From Adiantum capillus-veneris (Eukaryota; Streptophyta; Polypodiopsida; Polypodiales; Pteridaceae), in contig CM043959.1 of the NCBI GenBank assembly GCA_014529385.2, positions 60,526,253 through 60,590,252 of the forward strand: a stretch of DNA of 64,000 bases, written 5' to 3'. The notes beneath the pieces were generated by a model. That model did not search any database. It saw only the letters and a program-made list of their open reading frames with translations, and was not told the origin of the DNA. The position numbers and the translations under genes are program-made. Shown here in pieces: positions 31,761-46,489 of this stretch (position 1 is the first letter of the stretch; each line of letters begins with the position of its first letter).

Positions 31761-32474
31761 TTTTTTTTGGTGGCAGGGCATTCAATTCCCCTGCCACCCA
31801 TTAACCATATTGAATGTTTCAATAATTGAGTAAACCTAAAATGAATCCAAGATAAGCCCAGATTCACCTTTGAAAGAAAGTGCAAGCTTAGATATAGACC
31901 CAAAGTAGTCACCCACAAGACAATATAAGCATTAACTCCATCATCCATACTATTGTTTGCAGAATAAAGATACAGAATAAAGATACAAAAACTGACAAAA
32001 GTAAATTGATGAAAGTAAATCAATGACAATTCTACACATCATAGGCAAAATCACTTGATTGTTAAACTTTGCAAATGTAATAGTTCCAACACCGTTGTCA
32101 TTATTGAAAAAATATACATGTTTTTTAAAAAGACGTATAAACATCATCTCATGATACATATGCTATGACAAAAGGAAACTAATGCTATCTAGCTACGGCT
32201 AGACTGACATCGTCTAATCAAATGTCTCATCCCGTGCAAGCGGCGTATCTTTCAGATTCTGCAAAAAAAAAAAGACAGCTTTTTGTGAGTATAAACATAT
32301 AATTTATAAAACAATACAACAAATAGAAAAGAGTAAACCCTAATACTAACCATGCCGCCGTGAGAACTCAGAATGTCCATCAGGACGTTTAAGCCCTTCC
32401 TGCCTGCGTACTCGCGCTTGTCCTGTCCTCATCGACCACTGTCAAAACATACAAAGAATCCATTATGTTAGAAT

Positions 32475-32987
32475 TTAAAAACCCCTAAACCCTAAACTAT
32501 CAAACCTAAAGAGCAATGAGAAAACACTTACAAAATTGGTCTCAAATGACACCCACCCGCCGCTCCCCAAGTGGTGCGAGCTCCCTGTCTCTACTTGCGC
32601 TCTGGCTGCCTCCTTTTGTTGCTTCCACTTGTCGGAATTCTCACGCGCTGCTTTCTTCGCATTCTTCCAATCTTCTTTGGCCAGCCAATCTGGTCCGTTC
32701 CACCCATGCTTAATTGCTTTTTGTACTTCGGAACGCTTGTGCTTGCAGTATTCGCGCATTCGAAACTTCATCAGGTCTTCATTGAAGCGGTCATCCCGTG
32801 TTGGAACGGGAAACTCGTCATGAAGCATGCTGATGACTCTGTCTTTTAAATCACTTGGTACTTCAATGCAGGTGTTTAGTATGTAGTGTCTAAACACCAG
32901 AGCGCAAAGACTGCGCATGCGCGAGATCACCTTCTTGCCTTCATCATCCAAGATGATGCCGCCGCTGAAGTCGACGGAGTAAGGCAA
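32475..32987 (-). pseudogene. CACTA TnpA-like / Ptta-En-Spm family segment
   Basis: The frame reads through REYCKHKRSEVQKAIKHGWNGPDW, ENSDKWKQQKEAARAQVETG and SSHHLGSGGWVSFE, matching the layout of the plant transposase Ptta/En/Spm domain (N-x-x-x-W/K-x-K ... HxxGS/GG). The known partner protein binds subterminal motifs. The N-terminal part (up to ~33490) is low-complexity Pro/Thr-rich sequence in other frames. The same segment recurs at 47478-48002. Confidence 0.7.
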
Positions 32988-33580
32988 GCCCTCTCAACGG
33001 TGACGCGTGAACCTAGGTGTCCCTACAGGGGTCTCTAGTGGTGTGTCGGCGGGGGTACGGACTCTCAGGTGTCTCCATTGGAGTCTTGGCCCTGGAGTCT
33101 TGGCCCTGAGGCGAGGAGTGTCGACTGGAGTGACTTTTGGAGGAGTAGCTAGTGGTGTGTAGCCACTAGGAACGGCCATCAGTCGCGCAAAACCTGGTGT
33201 AGATGGCGATGCCGTGGTTGGTATGGGGCGGGCAAAGAAGGGGAGGGTAAAGAGTCTCGTCGAACACCAGGCGGTGTCGAGGCATCGGCGGCGGCATCCC
33301 CACAACAACCACCGCCGCCACCACTAGATGGCCGGTGCCTAGAAGAGTGTGAAGATCGTCTCGTCAACACCGAAGCTTCGGAGCGCGCTGGATTCTCCGA
33401 AATAGAGGGAGACACTAAAGGAGTAGGAATGAGTGATGGTGCGCAAGAGCGATGAAGCTCCACGTACCACTGTCTCTGCTTCGATGACAAAGAAGAAAGA
33501 AACTACTAATCATCCATACCTGCATTAAACACACGAACATTTAAACTTAATATTGAATGAATGGAGAAGAAAACATGGAC

Positions 33581-33585
<5 letters not shown>

Positions 33586-33659
<74 letters not shown>
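33586..33659. repeat. (GA)n microsatellite
   Basis: About 37 GA units inside the CACTA element. Confidence 0.95.
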
Positions 33660-33662
<3 letters not shown>

Positions 33663-34067
33663 CATAAAGGGAGAGGGATTCCTATGTAGAGAGATTTTTG
33701 AATTTCTGTGAATTTGTAAAAGCACTGCGCTCCGAGTGCGACAGAGACTGAAGCTGCATCGCGAAGGTCTGCTCATAGAACTTGCTTGCCCCACCACTAA
33801 ATCTGATTGATCGGGTGAAAGAGACGCTGAGAAGCAATAGTAGTGCTTCTTAGTGTCTCTTTCACGAGATCAACTAGATCTAGCGGTGGGACAAGCAGCA
33901 TCTATATTGAGCAAACCAGCTTCGCGATTGCAGCTTCAGTCTCCATCCCACTCGGAGCGAGTGAATTACGCCAGTGGGGGTCCGCAAAGATCAAATGGTC
34001 TCTTTTACTTTGCGTTCTTGGGCTCTTGTGAAAATCCATGGCGCTTTATCGATCCATCGGATGCTGT

Positions 34068-34772
34068 CTACGACCAATATTGCTCCATACGATCCACATT
34101 TCTAAGGTCAACCCTGGCTCCCAAAGTATCTTTCTTGCCGGTCACAAGGTCCCATAGCAGATTACCCACATTCTTGAATATGTGCATTGGATCGAGCAAG
34201 TGATTGATCATGAGTCGGGGGAAATATGGTAACTCGTACCATAGAGAGAGTCTCTTCATCCCTGGGGGCAAACCGTCATCACACATCTTCTTCTGCTAGA
34301 TAGGAGCGCCTTCAATCTAGACACACGTGCTCCATCATACAATGGTGTATCGGCTTCACTTTTCATATCATCATAGATAAGCCTTTCTGAATCCATGATC
34401 GTTTCGATCATTTTCATCGATCTCCGGCTCAAACATTGCCTCGTTGGGAATGTGGTCTGCATGATCATCCCCGGAGCTGTCAGAGGCTACACCTTGTGGC
34501 CTCACATATGCTGCTTGACCAAATCGCCTGCGAACATGTCTATTGGGTTGCAAGATTGCTGTCTGTTGGTCAGCGTTAGAGTCCGACGAGTTATAATTGG
34601 CAACAACTTGATCTATAATAGATGGATCGAACTCACCAAATTCGCGAACATGCTGCAAAGAAACGCGTCTTGTCCGTCGCACAGCATGCTTGCATTGATT
34701 ACAAGGACATAAGATCCTCATTGAGAGATAGGTGTTTCGGTTGGATGGCCCCACATCCTCGTCACTACTCAT
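34068..34772 (-). pseudogene. CACTA transposase (TnpD) remnant, core deleted
   Basis: The upstream frame (34371-34772) has LSMRILCPCNQCKHAVRRT, the Cys-rich transposase-associated domain that opens TnpD proteins. The downstream frame (34068-34286) has LWYELPYFPRLMINHLLDPMH and KNVGNLLWDLVTGKKDTLGA, matching the block of the TnpD core with H-x-D-x-MH-x-x-KNV. The several hundred residues normally between these blocks, and the rest of the transposase, are absent. Confidence 0.8.
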
Positions 34773-34831
34773 AATGAGGGTAAAAACCTTATAACTTGGA
34801 TAAAAAATCTAATCTTCTATTGGCATTCTCC

Positions 34832-34868
<37 letters not shown>

Positions 34869-35459
34869 TTCACACTGTAAACTACCTCACATTCTCTAAT
34901 CATGTCCAATCCCCGCACACCTCGGTCTAGAGGTGCACGGAGACCAGAACCACCGGGTTATAATATCGTCTTTATTGGTCAATGCCTATATTTGTGGGTA
35001 CAAGAAATCTACACACCCACGTCTACATGATAGTGCATGTAGTGGACAAAACCCCTTTGCCTCTTCTCTAGCTGTAGCATTTCACAGCATCTTAACATCT
35101 TTTCACAGTAGATCTTTGTTCGAGGGATTACTTAACACATGACATGTTGGCCTCCAATTTGAGTATCATGCCGTTGAAAGCTTTCCAGCTTAAGGTCGCA
35201 TCCGTAGAGAGGAAGAGAGGGATCACCGTTCGTCTAACTCTAATTTTTTTACCGTAATCTCGAAGCTAGACTCTAATATAAAAACTCAATCCAAAATCTA
35301 ATCTTAACTCTAACCTAATTGAACATGTGGTGATTCGCTCCATTGAAGGATAAAAGACATACCAATGGGGCTACTAGCTGCGTAGATGTGAATGGGCCTC
35401 ACTTCATAACATGATTTTAAATCTCAAACTCGTCGTTTTCTCTCTCGCGCGCGCGCTCT

Positions 35460-35506
<47 letters not shown>

Positions 35507-35540
35507 GCAAATAGCCGAACATGCAGGTGGAATTGCTGGT
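34773..35540. other. CACTA interior with CT tracts, no gene
   Basis: CT microsatellites occur at about 34829-34866 and 35455-35504, the second starting with a CGCGCG stretch. The rest is unassigned. Confidence 0.6.
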
Positions 35541-35830
35541 CCGCATGGTCCATCAAACATAAATCTAGATCTAATTTAATCTTAAACTCAAAATAAACCT
35601 AAATTTAATATAATTTAACGTAAATCTAAATCTAACGTAAATAAACCTAAATCTAATCTAACGTAAATCTAACTCAAAATAAACCTAAATCTAATCTAAT
35701 TTAGCTTAAATAAACCTAAATCTAATCTAACGTAAATCTAAATCTAACCTAATCTTAAACTTAACATAAACTTAAATCTAAATACAATTTAACCTAATCT
35801 AATTTAAATTTTAACATAATCTCTTTCTCT
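35540..35830. repeat. AT-rich degenerate repeat
   Basis: Many overlapping copies of AAACCTAAATCTAA, AACGTAAATCTAA and similar, loosely reminiscent of telomeric AAACCCT but not regular. Non-coding. Confidence 0.7.
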
Positions 35831-35869
35831 CTTTGTTTTCTCCCCTTACCTCTCTCTTTCGTCTTCTCT

Positions 35870-35908
<39 letters not shown>

Positions 35909-35939
35909 GTTTTTTATTCTCTCTCTCTTTCTCTTTGTT

Positions 35940-36795
35940 CAACAAGTCTTGAGTTCAACTCCTCGTCGGCTAGATCTTTAAGGTCTCTTGGGATAGTTTC
36001 CTACGATGTTAAAACTCTCTTCTTCTCAGGTGTGTGTGTGTGTGGGTGTGTGTGCGTGTGCCAATAAAAAGAGGAAAATGGTATAACCTTTCTATCACCC
36101 AAGTGTGATAGATTGGTTATGCCATTTCTTCTCGGGTGTGTGTGTGTGTGTGTGTGCCAATAAAAAGAGGAAAATGGTATAACCTTTCTATCACCCAAGT
36201 GTGGTAGATTGATTATGCCATTTCTTCTCGGGTGTGTGTGCGTGCGCGGTAATAAAAAGAGGAAAGTGGTATAACCTTTCTATCACCCAAGTGTGGTAGA
36301 TTGGTTATGCCATTTCCCTCTTGAATAACAAGTCTTGAGTTCAACTCCTCGTCGACTAGATCTTTAAGGTCTCTTGGGATAGTTTCCTACAACGTTAAAA
36401 GTTTCTTCTTCTCGGGAGTGTGTGTATGTGTGGGTGTGTGTGTGTGCCCATAAAAAGAGAAAAATGGTATAACCTTTCTATCTCCCAAGTGTGATAGATT
36501 GGTTATGCCATTTCCCTCTTGAATAACAGGTCTTGAGTTCAACTCTTTGTCGGCTACATCTTTAAGGTCTCTTTGGATAGTTTTCTACGACATTAAAAAT
36601 CTCTTCATCCCAGGTGTGTGTGTGTGTGCGCCAATAAAAAGAGGAAAATGGTATAACCTTTCTATCACCCAAGTGTCGTAGATAGGTTATGCCATTTCTC
36701 TCTTGAATAACAGCTCTTGACTTCAAATCCTCGTCGGCTAGCTCTTTAAGGTCTCTTGGGATAGTTTCCTACGAAGTTAAAACTCTCTTCTTCTT
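35940..36795. repeat. Irregular tandem array in the CACTA element
   Basis: Units contain AACAAGTCTTGAGTTCAACT, TTTAAGGTCTCTTGGGATAG, a GT run, CCAATAAAAAGAGGAAAATG and CCTTTCTATCACCCAAGTG. The last motif appears at about 36087, 36182, 36275, 36474 and 36658, so full (~190 bp) and short (~95 bp) units are mixed. Confidence 0.85.
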
Positions 36796-36940
36796 CTTCT
36801 CTCTTCTCTCTTCTCTCTCTCTCTTTTTGTTTTAATCTTTCTCTCTCTCTCTCTCTCTCTCTTCCTCTCTCACTGTGTGTGTGTATGCATTATTTATTTA
36901 TGCATGTGTATGTGTGTGTGTGTTTTTTGTTTATGCATGT

Positions 36941-36981
<41 letters not shown>

Positions 36982-36987
36982 AACACA

Positions 36988-37062
<75 letters not shown>

Positions 37063-37145
37063 GGGAAGGGAACATGAGAGAGAGGAGAGGGAAGGAGCAT
37101 ACCTGGCTCTCCTTTCTCTCCTCGTGTATGTGTGTGTGTGTGGAG

Positions 37146-37187
<42 letters not shown>

Positions 37188-37190
37188 ACG
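36796..37190. repeat. Composite CT/GT/GA microsatellites
   Basis: CT runs (about 36838-36862 and 36941-36978), a GT run (36988-37017), then GA runs (37018-37057 and 37149-37180). Peptides such as (SL)n or (RE)n read from these are artefacts. Confidence 0.9.
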
Positions 37191-37411
37191 GGTTACCTTT
37201 GCTTGCTTGAGCGCCGAAAACTCAGATATGAGATTTGAGTTTTCAGGCGCTCTTGGTTTATTTTTTACCCCTGTCGGCGTCGCTATGGACGTCGTTATGA
37301 ACGTCGTTAAGTTACAAGTAAATTAACGACGACCATAGCGACACCGTGGGTTTTCACTTTTAAGCGTCGCACTGCCAGTGTCACTAATGTGAAGTACCTC
37401 TTGTAGTGAAC

Positions 37412-37689
37412 TTCATTTTTGTTTGGATTTTAGATTTCATGTATTTTCTATATTACTGTCTCAGTGTGAGACCCGTTGCGGTGCTCGTTGTAGGTCCTTC
37501 ATTTGAGGCTACACTTGAAGAAACAATAGTGCCCCTTAAGGTGTTCTTATGAAAAGAGTCTCACTTGGACAATGTCTAACCTCTTACAAATGCACAATTA
37601 CTCTTTAGATGACCAAACATGTATTGCTGTATGTTGTGATGGGATGCGGTTCTTTTTTAACACAAAGGTTCTTTTTTAACACAAAGAAG

Positions 37690-37736
<47 letters not shown>

Positions 37737-38727
37737 TCCTTTTTAAAGTGAAGCACCTCTTTAGTGTGGTTTTTCACTCTTCACATGAGAGTGAAAAATG
37801 CCATCTCTTCTTTTCATATTGGGGATCTCCTCTTGATTACTCCTTTTAAAGCCTTAAGGCTTTTGCAGACTACCTACTACTAGTGGGAACTTTTCCTTAA
37901 TAGAGGGTAAGCCCCAAAAGTTTTCCCTTGCTAGCTTAGTAAAGCATGTGGGAAGCAACCCTTGGACATAAATGGTGACTCTAGGAAACAACCCACGAAC
38001 TTTTTACCTGTCTAGTAATATCAATTGCTTCATTTCTCTCTAAGAAGTGTGAATATATGCTCTAACACAATCGAATTACTTTTCTTTTCCCTTAAAACTT
38101 ATGTGTACTTGGGAGTATGAGCTTAAGCTCTAACACATCTCAAGTAAAGTGATAGACTAACCCATCTCTACTTGGAAGTTTGAAAACCATTGGAAGAATT
38201 GAGATTGTTGAGAAAAAACCATGCAGAGGGCGGTCTACGTTGTCTTGGTTGTCTTGGATGTGGGTAGTGTCTAAACCATTTTTGTTTCAACTAGATAAAT
38301 ATGTATAGGTAAAAGGAATAAAAGTTGATGGAAAAAAAACTTTCATGCATACAAGGAAGTGTTTTAATTTTCTTTATTGAGCTTCTAATCCATCTTTATC
38401 AAATTGAGTTGTTGGCACTTACATTAAACACTTGCTTACGATCCTTCTAATTTTCTTGTAAGACTTCATTAAAACTTGGAGAACAAGTGTCTTTACTTAG
38501 AGTGGGTGTATCATAGAAACTCTTGTACCATTATGATCCATTTGTGCCAATATAGGACCTAGCTTGGTAGCAATAACCTACTCGTAATACCAAGTTTAAA
38601 GCACCAAGGTATTGAGTCTAGCAATCTTGGTTTTGCTTCCCTTCTCCATAAATGCATTTTGCACCACTTGCATCAAGGCGGTCATGGAGTTTTCACTTTA
38701 TAGAAGAGGATCCCATTCTCACTGCTA
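37412..38727. other. Unassigned DNA between CACTA element and copy B
   Basis: Continuation of the CACTA target site. It contains a GA tract (about 37687-37732). Near 38640-38690 the minus strand gives a short gag-like run, too little to assign. By the TSD logic it should continue after copy B at 48003. Confidence 0.5.
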
Positions 38728-38734
38728 GTCGAGA

Positions 38735-41700
38735 TTATTGTACACATAATCTACTAAGGGTAGATACTTTCTCCATTGATCTTTTTGATCTACTTGAGTA
38801 ACATAGGCTTTAAGAAAATCAATGACGGTTGAATTTGCTATCTCATTTTGGCCATCCGTTTGTGGGTGATAGACCAAGGAGAAATTTAACTTAGTACCCA
38901 ATTCCAAAATAGACCCTTTCAAAAATTGTTGTTCATTCTTGGAGCTCTATCACATACTACAAATTTTGGTAACCCATGGTACTTAAAAACCTGTGGGATA
39001 AAGAGGATTGCAATATGGTGTGCTTTAATAGTCTTCTTGACCGGTATGAAATGTTCTTGCTTGCTATATCGGTCTACTATTGTCCATATTCTTGTATTTC
39101 CCTTTATGTATTTTGGCAATTCAAAGATGAACTCCATGGATATACTTTCTCATGGAGAATTAGGTATAGAAATGGCTGAAGCAAGCTAGGTTGATTTCCT
39201 CTATTTACTTTGTCTTTTGACATACAATGCATTTGGCAACATAGTCTGGTATGTTTGCCTTCATTGTTGGCCAATAAAAGTATATCTCTACTCCCTTGAG
39301 AGTAGCTTGAATCCTTCTATGTCCCACATAAGGTGTACATGAGATTTGTACATGCACCTTTCATGTAAACTATGTCTAATGCATAGCCTATTTCCATAGA
39401 GAAGATAACCATCTTGCACATTGTATGGTCCCGCTTTCTTCCCTAGTGCAATAAATGACATTACAACTTTGATTTTTGGATCCGTACTGTACTCATCTAT
39501 TATAGACGATAGATAATTGTGAGTAGCTTTTGATACAACATTCACTTTTGGCCTTCGGCCAGTTGGTTGTGCTTACCAGCTATGTGAGCAATATGAAGAT
39601 TAAATTGTGAGAGAGTGTTTTTCCACCTCATTTGCTTATCACTTGATTTAGTTTACGTCAAAAAGTATTTAAGACTTTTATGATCCATGCGTAAAATAAA
39701 CGAGTGTCTAGGAGATAATGCTTCCATACATCCAAGTCATGTAAGATAGCTAACGACTCTTTTTCATACATGCCTAGATTCTTTTATTGGTCATCCAATC
39801 TCCAATTTTCATATGCTATGGTATGCTCTTCTTGAAGCAAAACATCTCCAAGGCTTTGTTTACAAGCATCACATTGGACTTCAAAAGGTTTTGAAAGGTT
39901 TGGTAATATTAGAAAACGTTGAGATGTAAGTTTTGCCTTTAAAGTTATAAAAGCTTCATTCTCTTTACAGTCCATATAAATTTAACATTCTTCTTAATCA
40001 AATCATACAATGGGCCTGTTATGAATGAGAATTTTTCTATGAAGCATCTATAGTATGCACACATTTTTATAAATCTTCTTAATTCATGTAGATCCGTTGG
40101 TATAGGCCATCCTCTTATTACCTCCAACTTTTCGGGGTGAGGAACTAGGCATGGACATCCCTTTTTCCATAAGCTTATTCACTTGCCTCATAATCTCCTC
40201 TTTGCTAAGCCGGTGAGACCCAATAAAGAGGCTTATTAGGTGGTGAACTACCAAGTAGACGTTCTATGGAATAATCATCTTGTCCCCTTTTGGGAGGTAG
40301 CTCCCTGGAAATGTCATTCGTAAACACATCTTGAAACTCATTTAGGAAGCTAGAGAATTGTAGCTCCTCTTTAGTTTCATTTTTAGCTTCATTATGAATA
40401 CATGCAGCTTTTTTAGACTCCTTGAGAAAAACCATGAAACAAGAAAGAAAGCTTTTCATTACTTTGTCTAAAGTTTGAGTCTGTGTACAAGGGGTATAAT
40501 GTTGCCAACACTATTTACATCAAATGCAACATCCTTGCCTCAATACGAAAAGAGGACTTTTCTCTCAGGAAACTTCACATTGGCAGCCATGCGATCAAAC
40601 CATGGTGCCCCTGGGATGACATCTTCATGCTTGAGTGTAGAGATGAAGAAATTTTCTTTATCAACATAGCTTTGCACATGGAGCCTTAGCTTCCCAATCA
40701 ACGGAGTGACTGAGGCCTCTTGCCCTTTGAAAGCTTCATCAACTTGTACCACATCTCCCATCTCAAAGTCTTGAATTCCTAGCTTGGTAGCTAGCTCATT
40801 AGAAATGAAATTGTGGATAGAGGTAGTGTTAAACAAAATGAAAGCGTCATCGACTAAGACGGGCTTGGAGCCCCTCTTAGTCCCTTGTTGAAAATAAATC
40901 TTGAAAGCGACCATAGTATGATGTATGACCTCTAAAATAATTTTAGGTCGGTGAGTTAACATACTGACTCATCTCCTCAGATAGGCCAATAAAAATAATT
41001 GCTTTTGCTTTGCAATGCCTATCTTTTTGTAGACAGTGGCTTTGAGAATCGAGATATAACTCCCAAAACTTATCCACATACTTTTGGACTGACTCATATG
41101 GGGCCTTCTTCTAACTTTGCCATCTCATAAGGACTTTTTCTTTGGCATCACTTGCAAGATGATTTCTTTCTATAGCAATCTTCAAAGCTTTCCAGGTCTT
41201 TGAAGCTTCACCTCGACTACATAGGCTTGTACAAAATTGATGGTCTAACTTTTGGAAATGCATAAAAACGTTTCGGAGTTTTGAAGATTTTAAGAACTCT
41301 TTATCTCCAAAAGCCACATCAAATTTATGAATAAAGGCCAATACTTTATCAACTGCTCCGAAGGTACCATCATAGGTAAGAAAGCGGATGTTCTTCCCCC
41401 CTTCTTTCCTCCCTCTTTGAATTTCTTCAGATTAGGTGACCTTTTTTATGCTGCATAGCTTCTTTGTTTACCTTTTGTCTTCTCTCTGGGTGGCAAGTTG
41501 TTGTCCTCTATATTAGAAGATGGTGATGACGACAAAGAGGAAGAGGAGGAAGAAGGCAAAGATTTCTTCACTTCCTCTTGCTTGGATTTGTTTTTCCTTT
41601 CTTTGGATTGGCATGGGAGGGATTATTTGATGACTTCCTCTTATTTTTGAGAGGACTGGGTGACTGTCATGCCCTCCATCGTCTGGGGGCAACATCAATT

Positions 41701-42070
41701 TCAGAGATAGGAGGGGTATCACTTTCATATCTCTCCCTTGAAATTTCATGGTGCAGTTCTTCTTCTCAAACAGTTTGCATGGGAGGTCCTTCCGATATCT
41801 CCTCTTCATTACCCAAAGAGATTCCTATTTTGGAGGTCTTGCTAGGAGGCCTAAGAAAAATTCTCACATCTTGGGCACTTAGGGGAACTTGGGCTTGAAG
41901 TGCTTGAATTTGGCTTTAAACCGTGGCTTGCAAGCTAGGGTTTCCCATTGCTTCTTGTAATTTGTCACAACAAGGTAGTTGACGACTCTGCAACCATCAT
42001 CAAATGTTCGGCCATGAACCAAATCTAAGTTGTCAATATTAACTATATTTTCTTGATTATGTTGGGCCAA
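38735..42070 (-). pseudogene. Gypsy B gag-pol remnant
   Basis: Counterpart of 23904-27204: integrase (38735-39137 and 39288-39545), RNase H (39784-39975), RT connection (39945-40127), the same RT deletion (about 40135), RT entry and protease (40205-40459 and 40540-40962, again FNTTS in place of the catalytic Asp motif), gag capsid (41111-41341) and gag start (TTG here where A has ATG, 42068-42070). The RT deletion and protease change are shared, so both predate the duplication. Confidence 0.87.
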
Positions 42071-42359
42071 GATTGAATTTCCTTGTATGTGTATGCTAGC
42101 TCTTTCCTTGGCACTTCCAAAACTTTGGCTACTACTCCTCTTATCCCTTGAAAATTAGCATTCGAGTAACTACACCCGTGGTTTATAATATCTTTTATTG
42201 CAAAGAGTAGTGGAGCAGGTTTAATAGTGTAAGGATAGCATAGATTTCTATCGGGTGCCTAATAGCTCAATAACTCTTTAGCCATAGAAAAGTCTCAAAA
42301 GACTACATTATTATGACCATAGGTCCTGATGGTGTCCCACGTACCCTGTAAACAGGCAT

Positions 42360-44398
42360 ACCAAGCTGAAGCGTGCAAGGAAGGGGGAAGAAGAAGATGA
42401 GAAGAGGCACTCGCTTTGGGGAAAGACATAGCTGCGGTCAGTCATACCTTGTGTGTCTCTTTATTATTATGTATAAAGGAAAATGAAGGGTTAGTGTATG
42501 TGAGAGTTAATAGGTTAGGTTCACACGGGCGGCCAACCACATGGCCTTTACCCACCAACAATCTTCCACTTAAAGCCATTGTGGTCGAAAGTGACTATAT
42601 CTAGTATATACAACTGTGAAGCATGACACATTCATTCTTGTACAAAACTTCCTAATCTACACCCATTAACTCGAATGCAATGTGCAAAATGCTTGGTAGC
42701 TAGGCTCTTTGTAAGAGCATCTGCTGGGTTGTCATCAATGTGGACCTTGACAAGCTCCAAGAACTTATCTGTCAACGCATCCTGAATGAGATGATACTTC
42801 ACCTCAATGTGTTTTAACTTGGATTGAAACACGGGATTCCTTGCTAAAGCAATGGCACTCTGATGATCACAATGCAAAATTGGAACCTGCTAAATGTCAA
42901 GATCTCCCACTAAACGTGTCAACCATATAACTTCTTTCCTGGCATATGATGTTGCAACATACTCAACCTTTGTAGTGGAAAAAGGCGTACAATCTTGGAG
43001 AGACGATCTCCAAAAATTGGTTCCTTCCGCAAATATGAAAATGTAGCCAGAGTAGATCTCGTACTATCTTTGCAACCCGCATAATCCGCATCCGTGTAAC
43101 CAACAATAGATGCCTACTTCTTGTACCCTTCACGTATCTGAGGATGTGTTTCACAGCTATCCAATGCTGCTTGCTAGGATTAGCCATATACCGACTAACC
43201 ACTCCCACTGCAGATGCAATGCATAGCCTCGTAGCTACCATAGCATACATAAGACTGCCTACAACCGAAGAGTATGGCATACTTGCCATTTCTACTCTCT
43301 CATCATCTATCTTGGGAGAATCTTCCTTGCTAAGTTTCAAATATGACGGTAGTGGGGTACTCACTGCGTACCCCCCCTACATATCAAAATGCTGTAAGAC
43401 TTTGTGGATATAGGATTCCTGAGATAATTCAAGAATGCCTCTTTTTAGGTCTCTCTTGATACGCATACCAAGTAAATGATTTGCTTCACCCAAATCTTTC
43501 ATAGCAAGGTTTTTGCTCAACATTTGCTTTAATTTGGCAATCTCCTCGGTGGACTTTCTTGCAATGAGCATGTCATCTTCATATAAAACTAAAATTACCC
43601 AAGAACCATCAGTGAGTTTCTTTGTATGCAAGCAGTGATCCTCTTGATTTTTAAATCCCTTAGACCGCATAAAAGCGTCAAATTTTGATACCACTTCCTA
43701 GAACCCTACTTTAAGCCATAAAATGCTTTCTTGAGTTTTCATACTAGCTCCTCCATGCTAGGCTGTTCAAAACCTTCAGGTTGCTTCATGTAAACATCCT
43801 GTTCAGATCCCCATGAAGAAAAGATGTCATCCATTTGGACAAGCTCCAAATCCTCTATGGAGCTTGTGGCTAGTAGGCCAAGCACTATACGCAATGTAGT
43901 CATCTTGACCACAGGAAATAAGCTTTTGTCAAAATCAACTCTCATTTGTTGCTTGAATCCTTTAGCAACCAATCTAGCGTTGTACTTAGGCTTAGGATCA
44001 TCAAAAGGAACGCTGCATGTGCGTGTGTGTGCAAAGAAGGGGGAAGGAGAAGATGAGGAGTGTCAAAGTTGGGAAAACACACAGCTGCAAGCCTTGCTTG
44101 ATCTGGTGTGCAGATCCCTCAAGAACCCTCAAGATTTCATCTCCCGTTTGGGAGGGTTGCACACACGACGAGGAAAGTGGGGAACTGAAGGGGCGCGTAG
44201 CTCGTGCATGTGCGCACAAGGAAGGGGGAAGAAGAAGATGAGAGGAGGCCCTTGCTTTGGGGAAATACACAGCTGCAGTCAAGAATACCTTGTGTGTCTC
44301 TTTCTTATTATGTATAAAGGAAAATGAAGGGTTAGTGTATGTGAGAGTTAATAGGTTAGGTTCACATGGGCGGCCGGCCACATGGCCTTTATCCAACA
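42360..44398 (-). mobile_element. Copia copy B, truncated
   Basis: LTR-derived repeats (about 42362-42560 and 44206-44398) and the RT-RNase H remnant between them match locus A in order and orientation. The inner stretch 42448-43611 shows no difference from 27582-28745 that I could spot. Confidence 0.85.
42632..43972 (-). pseudogene. Copia RT and RNase H remnant, copy B
   Basis: Same pieces as 27766-29150: RNase H (42632-42877), connection (42963-43364), palm with YEDD (43377-43694) and RT start (43739-43972). A small deletion near 43826 removes several residues of the MDVNTSFLNG block present in copy A. Confidence 0.88.
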
Positions 44399-44516
44399 CA
44401 ACCAAGTTAATATATCCCACTCCCACTTACCCTATTGCAATGAACAAATCCAACCTTTTATAGACTAAAGGACCTCTCTTCTTAGGTAAGAAAACAGAAA
44501 CCTCAGCTTTGATAGC

Positions 44517-45876
<1,360 letters not shown>

Positions 45877-46489
45877 CGAGAATAATCTATTTCAAGAGCC
45901 AAAATGGACTTTGCATATTTAGGGGGCTTTATTCATGCCTACATGACTCCTACATATTATTTTATGCTTTAGAAATTCTTCGCATGGTATAGTCTCTGAC
46001 CAAGGCCTCTTTTGAAAATGCTACACGTGCCATATGCCACTTAGAATTCCTAGTAGATAGAGATATGCTCCATGGTGACTCTATGACAAAATCCACAAAG
46101 CTTTCAATCCTCACCTTTTGGACCAGATTGGCACATTGAAGATATAACTCAATATCCACACAGGATGAAACTATCCACACACGATGACAATAACCACACA
46201 AAATGAAAAATATTATCCACTAAGGATGATAGAACCTTCCCTTAAACTAGAGAAGGTACTTATGTTTAGAGTTCATCATCGTGTTTGTCTTATAATGCTA
46301 CATGTGCTACTTGATTCTCTGCTACTTTCTTTGTTAATTCATGCTGGAGGTAAATCAAGTGCAAGGATGTTGGATGATAATTCTTCTTAAAGTAATCCAA
46401 GTTCAAAAGCCAAATCTTTGTGCTCCTTCATCAAGTGCCAAGGGACACCAGTAGATGGTGGCTTATGTGGTTGCTTAAGATTCCACAAC

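Larger units (their letters stand above)
31485..37408 (-). mobile_element. CACTA (En/Spm) DNA transposon, non-autonomous
   Basis: It starts CACTACAAGAGG and ends CCTCTTGTAGTG, a perfect 12-bp inverted repeat, and is flanked by the 3-bp duplication AAC (31482-31484 and 37409-37411). Subterminal regions contain many GTCGCTAT/ATAGCGAC-type motifs. Minus-strand remnants of both CACTA proteins are inside. The transposase core is deleted, and the right third is simple and tandem repeats. Confidence 0.93.

Noticed and set aside
36000-36795. Possible CRISPR-like array, from regularly recurring blocks
   Set aside because: Units are long, irregular and include microsatellites, in a plant CACTA element. 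There is no short constant repeat with unique spacers.
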